A stretch of DNA of 64,000 nt from Sediminicola sp. (GTDB taxonomy: Bacteria > Bacteroidota > Bacteroidia > Flavobacteriales > Flavobacteriaceae), in the NCBI GenBank assembly GCA_024643325.1, contig JAHEND010000013.1, positions 1 through 64,000 on the forward strand. Direction: 5' to 3'. This document shows positions 37,864 through 46,756 of the stretch, in pieces (position 1 is the first letter of the stretch; the number at the start of each line of letters is the position of its first letter). The position numbers and the translations under genes were made by a program. The notes beneath the pieces were generated by a model. That model did no database searches. It saw only the letters and a program-made list of their open reading frames with translations, and was not told where the DNA came from.

Positions 37864-38736
37864 ATGGTTAACGGGAAAAATTTATATTTATCTTTTGGGC
37901 TAATAGCCCTACTTTTTTATTTACAGTCCTGTGAGTCATTTTTACGTACAAATGTTGATCAGAACGCAGTGGCAAAGCTTGGAGACCAATACTTGCTTTT
38001 AGAAGACATTCCATCCTATTTATATCAGAATGCTAGTCCCCAAGATTCCGTAGCAATAGTCAATGATTATATTAACCAATGGGCTGCTAAAGAGTTGCTC
38101 ATACAGAAATCATTAATTAACTTGCCTGTTGAAAAGATGGAAGCTTTTGACCGCTTGGTGTCTAATTACAAAAGTGACCTATACACATTGGCTTATAAAG
38201 AGGCACTAGTCAATTCTAGATCAGATACAGTGATTGGCTCGGAAGAGCTGGCTGCTTTTTATGCTAATGAGCAGCAAAATTTTTTAGTGAAAGAAAAATT
38301 AGTTCGGCTGAGATTTGTAAGCCTTCCAAGAAATTACAGTGATGTTGCTTTAATTGCTAGAAAGTTAAAAACTTTTGAAGAATCTGACATACGGTATTTA
38401 GATTCCATTAGCATTCAATTTAATAAATTGAATCTAAATGACTCCATATGGGTTCCTTTGACAAGAATAGTTAAGGAAATAGGTCCATTGGCACTAGATA
38501 ATGAAGAAATATATTTAAAAAAATCACAATTTTTTGAATTACGGGATTCATTAGGGGTATATTTGGGACAAGTCCAAGAAGTGTTAGAAGCTAACGACAT
38601 AGCCCCTTTAAGTTATGTGAAACCCACCTTGGAGCAAATTTTGAAAATCAGAAAGAAACAGGAGTTTCTGAGACAAATAGAAAGAGATATAATTGATGAA
38701 GCTATTAAAAATAAAGAACTTGAAATTTACCATTAA
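37864..38736 (+). CDS. Periplasmic lipoprotein related to peptidyl-prolyl isomerase N-domains
   Basis: Lipoprotein of 290 residues; the signal ends LQSCES with the lipid Cys at residue 23. The body is helical with VNDYINQWAAKELLIQKS and a PpiC/SurA N-domain-like layout: AKLGDQYLLLEDIP resembles the start of SurA chaperone domains. No full PpiC rotamase domain is present. In flavobacteria such a gene commonly precedes surA-type genes, and here the next gene is one, overlapping by 41 bases. The pair probably acts in outer-membrane protein folding. Confidence 0.78.
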   Translation: MVNGKNLYLSFGLIALLFYLQSCESFLRTNVDQNAVAKLGDQYLLLEDIPSYLYQNASPQDSVAIVNDYINQWAAKELLIQKSLINLPVEKMEAFDRLVSNYKSDLYTLAYKEALVNSRSDTVIGSEELAAFYANEQQNFLVKEKLVRLRFVSLPRNYSDVALIARKLKTFEESDIRYLDSISIQFNKLNLNDSIWVPLTRIVKEIGPLALDNEEIYLKKSQFFELRDSLGVYLGQVQEVLEANDIAPLSYVKPTLEQILKIRKKQEFLRQIERDIIDEAIKNKELEIYH

Positions 38737-40171
38737 AATCACTCGTTTTATAAGTGCAACGCTATTATTTATGTGTTCATTGACCTTAATGGCTCAGGAC
38801 AATTTAGTGGTGCAAGACAGTCAGGTAGAACCCCCTCAGTCAATGGATTCATTAACTCAATCCGAAGTTAAACAGGCATTCAAAAGAATAAAGTTGGACG
38901 GTATTGCAGCTGTTGTAGGTGATTATGTCATATTAGAATCTGATATTGAAAAAACACTGATAGACTTAAAAAGTCAAGGAGTATCTGATCAAGATGTAAA
39001 CCGTTGCCAACTACTAGGTAAACTTATGGAAGACCGTCTTTTTGCACACCAAGCAGTTCAAGATAGTGTGCTTATTTCAGACGACGAAATTGCCGCTATT
39101 GGGGAACGCCAGTTACAACAGTTGGTTTCACAGGCAGGTTCTTTGGATCGCGTGCTTAAAGTGTATAAAAAAGAAGATGAAGAGAGTTTTAGACAAGAAT
39201 TATATAAAATTAATAAACTCAGAATGCTTTCTGAAAGAATGCAAACTAAGGTAGTAGAGGAGATAGAAATTACTCCAGAGGAAGTAAGACAGTTTTTTAA
39301 CGATATCCCTAAAGAAGAGCGCCCTGTGTTTGGTGCTGAGTTAGAGATTTCTCAAATTGTAAAAACCCCTAAAGCTCCTGAGGAAGAGAAGCAAAAAGTG
39401 ATAGACAAGCTCAAAGAATTAAAAGCGGATGTGGAAGACAATAATGCCAGTTTTTCTGTTAAGGCTATTTTATATTCACAGGATCCTGGATCAAAATCTA
39501 AAGGTGGTTTTTACGCTATGACAAGAGAAACTCCTTTTGTTAAAGAATTTAAGGATGTGGCTTTTTCTTTACAGGAAGGTGAGATTTCAGAACCATTTGA
39601 AACTCCCTTTGGTTACCATATTATTTACATTGAAAAAATCAGAGGTCAGGAATTGGATTTAAGACATATTTTAATGGTCCCTGAAGTGCCAAGTAGTGCT
39701 GTAAAAGAGGCTATTGATGAATTAAATGATATCAAAAAGAAAATTGAGGAAGGAGCCTTTACTTTTGCAGAAGCTGCACTTAATTTTTCTGACGAAAAAG
39801 AAACTAAATTTGACGGTGGAGTACTCAGAAATCCAACTAATTATGACTCTAGATTTGAATTGACCAAAATGGATCCTAGTCTCTACAAACAAGTGAGTAA
39901 TTTAAAAGACAATGAAATTTCATCACCCATAGAAGAACCAGATCCAAGAGGCGGACAGACCAAATACAAAATATTGAAAATCTCTAATAGGTATGATGAG
40001 CATACAGCAGATTTTGCCAGAGATTACATGAAAATTCAAGAGCTCGCTAAGACCGAAAAGCAATTAAAAGCAATTAATGCTTGGCGTGCAACCCATATTG
40101 AGGATACTTACATTAGTGTGAGTAAATCCAATAGAGACTGTGATTTCGCAAACAACTGGGTGAAAGAATAA
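38696..40171 (+). CDS. SurA-type peptidylprolyl isomerase
   Basis: Periplasmic folding factor for outer-membrane proteins, 491 residues from ATG 38696. The signal peptide ends LTLMAQ near residue 34. A SurA N-terminal chaperone domain follows (AAVVGDYVILESDIEKTL, about 68-85). Two PpiC parvulin domains lie at about 213-310 (SQDPGSKSKGGFYAM, then FETPFGYHIIYIEK) and 320-420 (LRHILMVPE, then FSDEKETKFDGGVL). The start lies 41 bases inside the upstream lipoprotein gene. A TTG just before the ATG is not needed, and a later TTG (NLKFT) would shorten the leader but is less likely. The overlap implies coupled translation. Confidence 0.9.
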   Translation: MKLLKIKNLKFTIKITRFISATLLFMCSLTLMAQDNLVVQDSQVEPPQSMDSLTQSEVKQAFKRIKLDGIAAVVGDYVILESDIEKTLIDLKSQGVSDQDVNRCQLLGKLMEDRLFAHQAVQDSVLISDDEIAAIGERQLQQLVSQAGSLDRVLKVYKKEDEESFRQELYKINKLRMLSERMQTKVVEEIEITPEEVRQFFNDIPKEERPVFGAELEISQIVKTPKAPEEEKQKVIDKLKELKADVEDNNASFSVKAILYSQDPGSKSKGGFYAMTRETPFVKEFKDVAFSLQEGEISEPFETPFGYHIIYIEKIRGQELDLRHILMVPEVPSSAVKEAIDELNDIKKKIEEGAFTFAEAALNFSDEKETKFDGGVLRNPTNYDSRFELTKMDPSLYKQVSNLKDNEISSPIEEPDPRGGQTKYKILKISNRYDEHTADFARDYMKIQELAKTEKQLKAINAWRATHIEDTYISVSKSNRDCDFANNWVKE

Positions 40172-40282
40172 TTTTCATGGGTGTTTGTTGTCAATTTATT
40201 AAAAACATGACTGTTTCTTAATGAAAGTTGAATTAACTCCTTTCGAAAACGATTTCTTGCTATTGAACTCCTCACTTTTTAC

Positions 40283-40290
40283 TATTTTTA
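40283..40290 (+). promoter_or_regulatory. Candidate -7 box of aconitase
   Basis: TATTTTTA, one base from consensus, 28 bases before the aconitase ATG. The 147 bases between the surA-like gene and aconitase contain no other feature I can support. Confidence 0.35.
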
Positions 40291-40318
40291 CCAGCATTAA
40301 CTTAAATACCAAAATCAA

Positions 40319-42586
40319 ATGGCATTTGACATAGATATGATTAAAGGGGTGTATTCCCAAATGGCGGAGCGTGTAGACCAAGCACGTGAATTAGTGGGGA
40401 GACCCTTAACTTTGTCTGAAAAGATATTATATAGCCATTTGTGGGATGGCACACCAAATAAAGCATTTACTAGAGGTAAGGACTATGTAGACTTTGCTCC
40501 AGATAGAATTGCATGTCAAGATGCTACCGCTCAGATGGCTTTGCTGCAATTTATGCAAGCCGGAAAGGCCAAAGTTGCAGTGCCCACAACAGTTCATTGC
40601 GACCACCTCATTCAAGCTAAAAGTGGTGCGGTGGCAGATTTAAAAGTAGCTAATAGTACCAGTGAAGAGGTATTTAATTTCTTGGAATCTGTTTCAAATA
40701 AATATGGTATTGGTTTTTGGAAACCAGGAGCGGGGATTATTCACCAAGTAGTTTTAGAAAATTATGCTTTCCCAGGTGGAATGATGATTGGTACGGACTC
40801 ACATACTGTAAACGCAGGTGGTCTTGGAATGTTAGCTATAGGAGTAGGAGGTGCAGACGCAGTAGATGTAATGGCAGGTATGGCATGGGAACTAAAATTT
40901 CCTAAATTGATAGGTGTGAAGTTAACAGGTAATATTTCTGGTTGGACTTCCGCTAAAGATGTTATTCTTAAAGTTGCTGGAATTCTCACTGTTAAAGGAG
41001 GAACCGGCGCAATAGTTGAATATTTTGGGGAAGGTGCAACAAACTTGTCTTGTACCGGTAAAGGCACTATTTGTAATATGGGTGCTGAAATAGGCGCTAC
41101 TACCTCTACCTTTGGGTATGACGCTTCAATGGAACGTTATTTAAGGGCTACAAATAGAAATGACGTTGCAGACGCTGCAAACGAGGTTAAAGATTACCTT
41201 ACAGCAGATCCTGAGGTGTACTCTCAGCCAGAAAAATACTTTGATGAGATCATTGAAATAGACTTAAATACTTTAAGACCTCATTTAAATGGGCCTTTTA
41301 CACCAGATCTTGCCACTCCAGTTGGAGAATTAGGAGAGAAGGCCAAGGCAAATGATTGGCCTTTAAAAGTAGATTGGGGATTAATAGGATCATGTACAAA
41401 TTCTTCCTACGAAGATTTGACAAGAGCAGCTTCTATAGCAAAACAGGCTATTGACAAGAAGATTAAACCTAAGTCAGATTTCGGTATTAATCCAGGTTCT
41501 GAACAAATTAGATTCACAGCAGAAAGAGATGGACTACTTCAGATTTTCGAAGAGGTAGGTGCTACTATTTTTACTAATGCTTGTGGTCCATGTATTGGGC
41601 AATGGGACAGAAGTGATCTTAAAGGCGATGAGAAAAATACTATTGTTCATTCTTTTAATAGAAACTTTTCTAAACGTGCAGATGGTAATCCAAATACCCA
41701 TGCCTTTGTAGGTTCTCCAGAAATGGTTGCCGCTATAGCAATCTCAGGAAGGTTAGATTTCGATCCAATGAACGACACCTTGATCAATGAAGATGGAGAA
41801 GCCGTTAAATTAGATATGCCACTAGGTATTGAATTACCTGTAAACGGTTTTGCAGTAGAAGACGCTGGGTTTATCGCTCCCGATGAAGATGGTTCTGGAG
41901 TTTCAGTTAAAGTAAGCCCTACTTCAGAAAGGTTACAATTGTTAGAATCATTTGAGCCTATTGAAAACGAAAGTCTAGCAGAGGTGAAACTTTTGATTAA
42001 AGCGCAGGGAAAATGTACTACTGATCACATTTCTATGGCAGGTCCGTGGTTGCGTTTTAGAGGACATTTAGATAATATTGCGAACAATACATTAATTGGA
42101 GCAGTTAATGCCTTCAATCAGAAAACTAATTTTGTGAAAAATCAGCTTTCTGGCGAATATATGGGTGTTCCAGACGCACAAAGGGCTTATAAAGCTGCTG
42201 GTATTAAAACCATTGTAGTAGGGGACCATAATTATGGAGAAGGTTCTTCAAGAGAACATGCAGCTATGCAACCAAGGCATCTTGGTGTTGCAGCAGTACT
42301 CGTTAAATCTTTTGCACGTATTCACGAAACAAACCTTAAAAAGCAAGGGATGTTAGCCTTAACTTTTGCAAATGAGTCTGATTACGATTTAATCAAAGAA
42401 GACGACACCTTTAACTTTGTAGATATTGCTTCATTTAAAGCTGGTCAACCATTGACTATTGAAATTAAACACTCAGATGGAAATGTTCACACTATTCAAG
42501 TAAATCATACTTACAATGATTCACAAATAGCTTGGTTTAGAGCAGGTTCTGCTTTAAATGTAATTAAAAAGGAGAATGCTGCTTAG
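40319..42586 (+). CDS. acn: Aconitate hydratase (mitochondrial-type AcnA)
   Basis: TCA-cycle enzyme converting citrate to isocitrate through a [4Fe-4S] cluster. It has 755 residues, the length of the mitochondrial-type enzyme rather than the 890-residue bacterial AcnA or the AcnB type. The cluster cysteines are Cys359 in [10 protein letters not shown] and Cys422 and Cys425 in [11 protein letters not shown]. The substrate-binding stretches [17 protein letters not shown]-like [12 protein letters not shown] and the swivel-domain [10 protein letters not shown] are all intact. It is monocistronic with its own terminator. Confidence 0.97.
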   Translation: MAFDIDMIKGVYSQMAERVDQARELVGRPLTLSEKILYSHLWDGTPNKAFTRGKDYVDFAPDRIACQDATAQMALLQFMQAGKAKVAVPTTVHCDHLIQAKSGAVADLKVANSTSEEVFNFLESVSNKYGIGFWKPGAGIIHQVVLENYAFPGGMMIGTDSHTVNAGGLGMLAIGVGGADAVDVMAGMAWELKFPKLIGVKLTGNISGWTSAKDVILKVAGILTVKGGTGAIVEYFGEGATNLSCTGKGTICNMGAEIGATTSTFGYDASMERYLRATNRNDVADAANEVKDYLTADPEVYSQPEKYFDEIIEIDLNTLRPHLNGPFTPDLATPVGELGEKAKANDWPLKVDWGLIGSCTNSSYEDLTRAASIAKQAIDKKIKPKSDFGINPGSEQIRFTAERDGLLQIFEEVGATIFTNACGPCIGQWDRSDLKGDEKNTIVHSFNRNFSKRADGNPNTHAFVGSPEMVAAIAISGRLDFDPMNDTLINEDGEAVKLDMPLGIELPVNGFAVEDAGFIAPDEDGSGVSVKVSPTSERLQLLESFEPIENESLAEVKLLIKAQGKCTTDHISMAGPWLRFRGHLDNIANNTLIGAVNAFNQKTNFVKNQLSGEYMGVPDAQRAYKAAGIKTIVVGDHNYGEGSSREHAAMQPRHLGVAAVLVKSFARIHETNLKKQGMLALTFANESDYDLIKEDDTFNFVDIASFKAGQPLTIEIKHSDGNVHTIQVNHTYNDSQIAWFRAGSALNVIKKENAA

Positions 42587-42607
42587 GTATAAGTAGTCCG
42601 ATCAATT

Positions 42608-42642
42608 AAAAACACTCCATCTATTATGGAGTGTTTTTTTTT
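42608..42642 (+). terminator. Aconitase terminator
   Basis: ACACTCCAT pairs perfectly with ATGGAGTGT around a five-base loop, flanked by A- and T-tracts, 25 bases after the stop. The thioredoxin-like gene starts 12 bases beyond, so its promoter must overlap this element. Confidence 0.9.
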
Positions 42643-42653
42643 AATTTTATACT

Positions 42654-43208
42654 ATGAAGTTAAAATCTGTCCTAATACTTATTGCTCTTGGACTAGCGTT
42701 ACTACTGATGTATTCACCACTGGGGAGTCAGGGTAAATTACTATTGACCAAATTACTCGCGCCAACACCAAGTTTTTTAAGCATAGACGATCAATACGAA
42801 CTTCCCAACTATCATTGGAGGTTGAAAGATAAGGATTGGAACTTTTTTTCTTTAGAGCAGTCTAAAGGAAAGTTTGTTTTTGTATCATTTTGGGCCTCTT
42901 GGCATTTGCCTTCAAAGGCTTCACTAGAAAGTATTGAAAGGCTTTACAAGCGTTTTGGCAATGATATTGTCTTTCTTATTGTTACAGATGAGGAACGCGA
43001 TCCCGTAAGGCAGTTCATTAAAAAACAAGACTTTACATTTCCTATTACTTATAGGGTAGTGGAAGATAAAAGCCCTTTTAAAAGTATGGATTTAGGCACA
43101 ACTTATGTCATTAGTTCAAAAGGTAGAATAGTGTTAGAAACCTCTCGAATTAGCGATTGGGACAAACCAGATTTTATAGCAGAATTGTCCTCGTTACTGA
43201 AGCAATAA
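42654..43208 (+). CDS. TlpA-like thioredoxin-fold protein without cysteines
   Basis: Membrane-anchored or exported protein of 184 residues. An N-terminal hydrophobic helix (about 5-21) precedes a TlpA/AhpC-type thioredoxin fold: FVFVSFWASWHLPSKASLESIERLY aligns with the active-site helix. The canonical WCxxC becomes Trp83-His84-Leu-Pro-Ser87, and the whole protein contains no Cys. The later fold features FPITYRV and GTTYVISSKGRIV, with the cis-Pro position less clear, remain. It therefore cannot do thiol exchange and may have a binding or structural role. It converges with the carotenoid cluster, overlapping the cruF-like 3' end by 15 bases. Confidence 0.85.
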   Translation: MKLKSVLILIALGLALLLMYSPLGSQGKLLLTKLLAPTPSFLSIDDQYELPNYHWRLKDKDWNFFSLEQSKGKFVFVSFWASWHLPSKASLESIERLYKRFGNDIVFLIVTDEERDPVRQFIKKQDFTFPITYRVVEDKSPFKSMDLGTTYVISSKGRIVLETSRISDWDKPDFIAELSSLLKQ

Positions 43209-43844
43209 ATAAGCCGCGAAAAAAGCGTATTGACTTAGGATTAGATGTAGCGAAAACTTTCTATTTCCATAAGAATAGCTGTCGTTTATAAGCAGCTGAA
43301 TCACAAATGCTATTGCAAACCAGCTTAGGTAGTTTTTTAAAGGCGCTAACCCACCCTCAAAGTACCAAAAGTCTAGTGAAGCTGCTGAGTATTCCATAAA
43401 TAAGTCTAAGCCCACCATGATACTTGCAGCAAATAGTGCTTTAGTGTATTTAGAAGTATTTAATTTATGTACGAGATCTGCCGATATTAGACTAAGTACA
43501 GCCCAGTTTACACCAATAAGTAGTGGTACGCCACCTAACTTGACCCCTAAATTTTCACCGTAGAAGTAACTGCCAAAAAGCCAAGAGGTATGTACACCAA
43601 TCCATTCACTAGACATGCCAATTAGAAACGCCAAGGAGAAAAGGAATATATTTCGAGAGGTGTTTATAGGGAATAGTGCGATTAAAAAAACAGTGTAAAG
43701 CATCATATTCACATATGTTTTCTCAATAAACCATTCTTGGTGTCCTAATCCAATACCAATGATTGCCGTAATGTTGAATAGCCAAACCAAACCAATAGCC
43801 AAACTTGTTTTAGGTTCAATTTGTCTTTCAATAGTCTTTGCCAT
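43194..43844 (-). CDS. CruF-like carotenoid biosynthesis protein (DUF422 family)
   Basis: Integral membrane protein of 216 residues with about seven hydrophobic spans. It carries the DUF422 pattern: SSEWIGVHTSWLFGSYFYGENLG near residues 78-100, VPLLIGVNWAV and DLFMEYSAA. The family includes CruF, the carotenoid 1',2'-hydratase that hydrates the open psi end of gamma-carotene or lycopene. I see none of the lycopene-cyclase-domain features of CrtYcd, so I do not call it a cyclase. It is last in the cluster, separated by 121 bases from crtD-like. With crtD and crtZ it points to a monocyclic, tertiary-hydroxylated pigment. Confidence 0.8.
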   Translation of the reverse strand: MAKTIERQIEPKTSLAIGLVWLFNITAIIGIGLGHQEWFIEKTYVNMMLYTVFLIALFPINTSRNIFLFSLAFLIGMSSEWIGVHTSWLFGSYFYGENLGVKLGGVPLLIGVNWAVLSLISADLVHKLNTSKYTKALFAASIMVGLDLFMEYSAASLDFWYFEGGLAPLKNYLSWFAIAFVIQLLINDSYSYGNRKFSLHLILSQYAFFAAYLLLQ

Positions 43845-43965
43845 CTATGTTTTTTTGTCTTAATTTTAATTAGTGATTTTTTAATAATTCTTGCTCTAGC
43901 AACATTTTAGGGTATTTGATCAAATTTAAATTATGAAATTTTCTATAAAATTTAATTGTCTTGGA

Positions 43966-45444
43966 TTAAATTGCTGGAACTAGATCAGCCGTAATTTTTG
44001 CAGACTGAAGACATAGCGGAATTCCACCACCAGGATGTGCAGATCCACCGCAAAAAAATAAATTATCAATATGACTTTTATTAGATTGTCTTAAAAATGC
44101 TGCTTTAGGATCGTTACTTGAAGTGCCGTAAAGGGCACCTTGGTATGCACTAGTGCTTTTTTCTATACCAATTGGGTCTAGAATTTCTTCACAGACAATA
44201 TAGTCAGATATATTAACCCCCAATATATTAGATAATTTCTGGATAATTGTATCCTTCATTTTTTGTTTTAAATCTTCCCAGTCTTGACCTTTATTGGCTG
44301 GGGCGTTGACCATCACAAACCAATTTTCACAATTTTCAGGGGCGTCCGAAGGTTTTTTCTTCGAACTTATATTTACATAAATTGTTGGATCAGAAGGTAG
44401 GGTGTGTTTTTCAAATATTTCATTGAATTCACTTTCATAGTCATCACTGAAAAAAATATTATGAAGGTTTAAGGAAGGGAAAGTGGTAGCAATACCCCAA
44501 TAAAATATGAGCCCAGAACTCGATCTCTCTTCTTGGATAATTCTCTTAGGTGTTCGAATGGTTGGAAGTAGTTTTTCATAGGTGTGAAACACATCTGCAT
44601 TTGAAACTACCACGTCTGCTTCTAAGTATTGGTTTTGTCCATTTACGGTTATTTCCACCCCCTTTGCGCTATTGTTTTTGACATTAATTTTAAGTACTGG
44701 TGATTCTAGTAGAAAACGGACTCCCACATCTTTGGCCAATCGAAAAAGCGATTGTCCTATAGCATGCATACCCTCTGTAGGGAAATAAGTCCCTTTGTGC
44801 ATTTCTAAATGAGGAATCATACTCATAATAGCAGAAGTCTTGAAGGGAGAGGAGCCATTATAGGTGGCAAACCTGTTAAAATATTGTATGAGCTTTTTGT
44901 TTGTAAATATATTTTTATGGTGTTTGTCTAGTGAACTAAATAGATCTAAAGCGCCTAAATTAAAAATAGCTTTTAGTGTATGAGTACTAAAGTATGTGTT
45001 CCAATCATGTAGTGATTTTTCTAAGAAAATTGGAGCGGTTAAAGCGTATTTTTTGGCGCTATTATCTAAATAGTCTTTCAAAACTTCTGAGGGTGTTCCG
45101 AAAAAATCTGCAGCTTCTTTGATCCATTTTTCCGGCTCCGCCGGTGCCTTAAAGGAGCTTCCATCAGGCCAGAAATAATGACAAATTACAGACTCTTTTT
45201 TATAAGTAAAGTAAATATCAACTGGCTTTTCAAATAATTCAAAAAGAGATTCTACCAATTCTGGCATAGTAAATAATGAGGGACCAAGATCAAATCTATA
45301 TCCATCTTTTTTCAGTACATGCATTTTACCACCCGTATAACTATTTCTTTCAATAACAGTTACCTGATAGCCTTTTTTTTGCAATCTTAAGCTACAAGCT
45401 AATCCAGCTATACCTGCGCCAATAACAATGGCCTTTTTTTGCAT
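43966..45444 (-). CDS. crtD: Carotenoid desaturase, CrtD-like (hydroxycarotenoid 3,4-desaturase)
   Basis: FAD-dependent flavoprotein of 492 residues in the CrtI family. The dinucleotide-binding start is VIGAGIAGLACSLRLQKKGY with Glu of IERN, and the C-terminal FAD motif is FCGGSAHPGGGIPLCLQSA. The HPGGGIPL variant is typical of CrtD-type desaturases, while the second family member in this cluster has the PGPGVPP form of phytoene desaturases. I therefore assign this one the 3',4'-desaturation of a hydrated psi end, acting after CruF. The family assignment is firm, and the substrate step is inference. Its start overlaps the crtZ stop by one base. Confidence 0.8.
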   Translation of the reverse strand: MQKKAIVIGAGIAGLACSLRLQKKGYQVTVIERNSYTGGKMHVLKKDGYRFDLGPSLFTMPELVESLFELFEKPVDIYFTYKKESVICHYFWPDGSSFKAPAEPEKWIKEAADFFGTPSEVLKDYLDNSAKKYALTAPIFLEKSLHDWNTYFSTHTLKAIFNLGALDLFSSLDKHHKNIFTNKKLIQYFNRFATYNGSSPFKTSAIMSMIPHLEMHKGTYFPTEGMHAIGQSLFRLAKDVGVRFLLESPVLKINVKNNSAKGVEITVNGQNQYLEADVVVSNADVFHTYEKLLPTIRTPKRIIQEERSSSGLIFYWGIATTFPSLNLHNIFFSDDYESEFNEIFEKHTLPSDPTIYVNISSKKKPSDAPENCENWFVMVNAPANKGQDWEDLKQKMKDTIIQKLSNILGVNISDYIVCEEILDPIGIEKSTSAYQGALYGTSSNDPKAAFLRQSNKSHIDNLFFCGGSAHPGGGIPLCLQSAKITADLVPAI

Positions 45445-45890
45445 TATTTGAAATATTTAAAGGGAACAAACAACATTCCAAAGCACTCTCCATGTTCTTT
45501 TCCTAAATGTTTGTGGTGCATTTTATGAGCCCTTCTAATTCCTTTCGCGTATTTGTTATTAGCGTTTCTAAACCATTTAAAGCGTTGGTGTATAAAAACG
45601 TCATGTACCATGAAGTAAGTAAAACCATAAGCCATAATACCCAATCCAATGGGCCATCCTTGCCAAAAAGAAGTGTTTTCTGCAGTTATTATAAAGCCCA
45701 TACTAACGACGGCATAAAAAATAAAGAAAGTGTCATTTCTCTCAAACCAGTTGTCGTGGTCTTTTTTATGGTGGTCTTCATGTAAATGCCATAAAAAACC
45801 ATGCATGATATATTTATGCGAGAACCAAGCCATGAATTCCATAATACAAAACGTAGCAACAAAGCATAAAATCCAATAAAGTAGATGCAT
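45444..45890 (-). CDS. crtZ: Beta-carotene hydroxylase CrtZ (fatty acid hydroxylase superfamily)
   Basis: Membrane di-iron hydroxylase of 148 residues adding the 3-hydroxyl to beta-ionone rings. All four histidine clusters are present: His25 and His30 (HKYIMH), His37, His40 and His41 (HEDHH), His96 and His101 (HDVFIH), and His122, His125 and His126 (HKMHH). The length is normal for bacterial CrtZ, with hydrophobic helices between clusters. It overlaps crtD-like by one base and lies 9 bases after crtB. Its presence implies that a cyclised substrate is made, so a lycopene cyclase must be encoded elsewhere. Confidence 0.92.
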   Translation of the reverse strand: MHLLYWILCFVATFCIMEFMAWFSHKYIMHGFLWHLHEDHHKKDHDNWFERNDTFFIFYAVVSMGFIITAENTSFWQGWPIGLGIMAYGFTYFMVHDVFIHQRFKWFRNANNKYAKGIRRAHKMHHKHLGKEHGECFGMLFVPFKYFK

Positions 45891-45899
45891 TTTTTTTAT

Positions 45900-46751
45900 T
45901 TATGAAGGTTTAATAACTAGGTTAAATTTACAACTCAAATAAGATTTTACCAACAGTCCCATCTTTTGATGATTGGCTACCCTAATTCTAGTGTTTTTTA
46001 TTTCTAATGGAGGTGTATTCTTTAATTTCTTAAGTAATTTATAATAATATATGTAGGCAGTATATACCCCAAATTTCACTTCTTTAGGAAGTAAAACTAT
46101 TCCTGCCAATCCATTTGAAAAATCTTCTTGAATTTCTTCTATGATCCTCGCCTTGGCCGCTTCATCTAAGGCATTTAGATTTGTGTTAGGAAAGTATGTT
46201 CTATTGAGTCCTTCAAAATCTGCCTTAAGATCTCTGAGAAAGTTTACCTTCTGAAAAGCAGACCCTAAAGCCATTGCTGCATCTTTTAAATTGTTGTACT
46301 GTTCCATGTTTCCTTTAACAAAAACCTTTAAGCACATAAGTCCTACAACATCTGCAGAGCCATAGATGTATTCTTTGTATTCTTCTTCTGTAATATAAGC
46401 CTCTTTAGTTAAATCCATTTTCATACTTTTCATAAAGGCAGAAACCAGTTCTATAGGAATTTCGTACTTATGAAATGTATGTTGAAAAGCATTTAGAATA
46501 GGGTTTAGACTGATCTTCTTTTTAAGGGCGTTGTCTAGATCATTTTCAAATCTTTCAAACAGTGAAGCCTTGTCATAATCATGAAAACTATCTACAATTT
46601 CGTCTGCAAATCTCACAAAACCATAGATGTTATAGATATCTTGTCTTATGCTTATGTCTAGCATTTTAGTGGCTAGTGAAAATGAGGTGCTATATGATTC
46701 AGTAACTTGCTTACTGCATCTATATGAGACTTGGTCAAATAGGCTTTTCAT
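45900..46751 (-). CDS. crtB: Phytoene synthase
   Basis: Condenses two GGPP to 15-cis-phytoene, the first committed carotenoid step. It has 283 residues. Both aspartate-rich substrate motifs are present: Asp50-xxx-Asp54 (DEIVD) and Asp174-xxx-Asp178 (DLKAD), along with the LGSAFQKVNFLRD and NRTYFP segments of squalene/phytoene synthases. It lies 5 bases after crtI and 9 before crtZ on the minus strand, so it is in the core of the operon. GGPP synthase (crtE) is not in the window. Confidence 0.95.
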   Translation of the reverse strand: MKSLFDQVSYRCSKQVTESYSTSFSLATKMLDISIRQDIYNIYGFVRFADEIVDSFHDYDKASLFERFENDLDNALKKKISLNPILNAFQHTFHKYEIPIELVSAFMKSMKMDLTKEAYITEEEYKEYIYGSADVVGLMCLKVFVKGNMEQYNNLKDAAMALGSAFQKVNFLRDLKADFEGLNRTYFPNTNLNALDEAAKARIIEEIQEDFSNGLAGIVLLPKEVKFGVYTAYIYYYKLLKKLKNTPPLEIKNTRIRVANHQKMGLLVKSYLSCKFNLVIKPS

Positions 46752-46756
46752 CCGTA

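Noticed and set aside
43194-43844. Possible lycopene cyclase (CrtYcd) at the end of the carotenoid cluster
   Set aside because: The conserved blocks (EWIGVHT, FGSYFYGENLG, VPLLIGVNW) are those of DUF422/CruF, and the lycopene cyclase domain pattern is absent.
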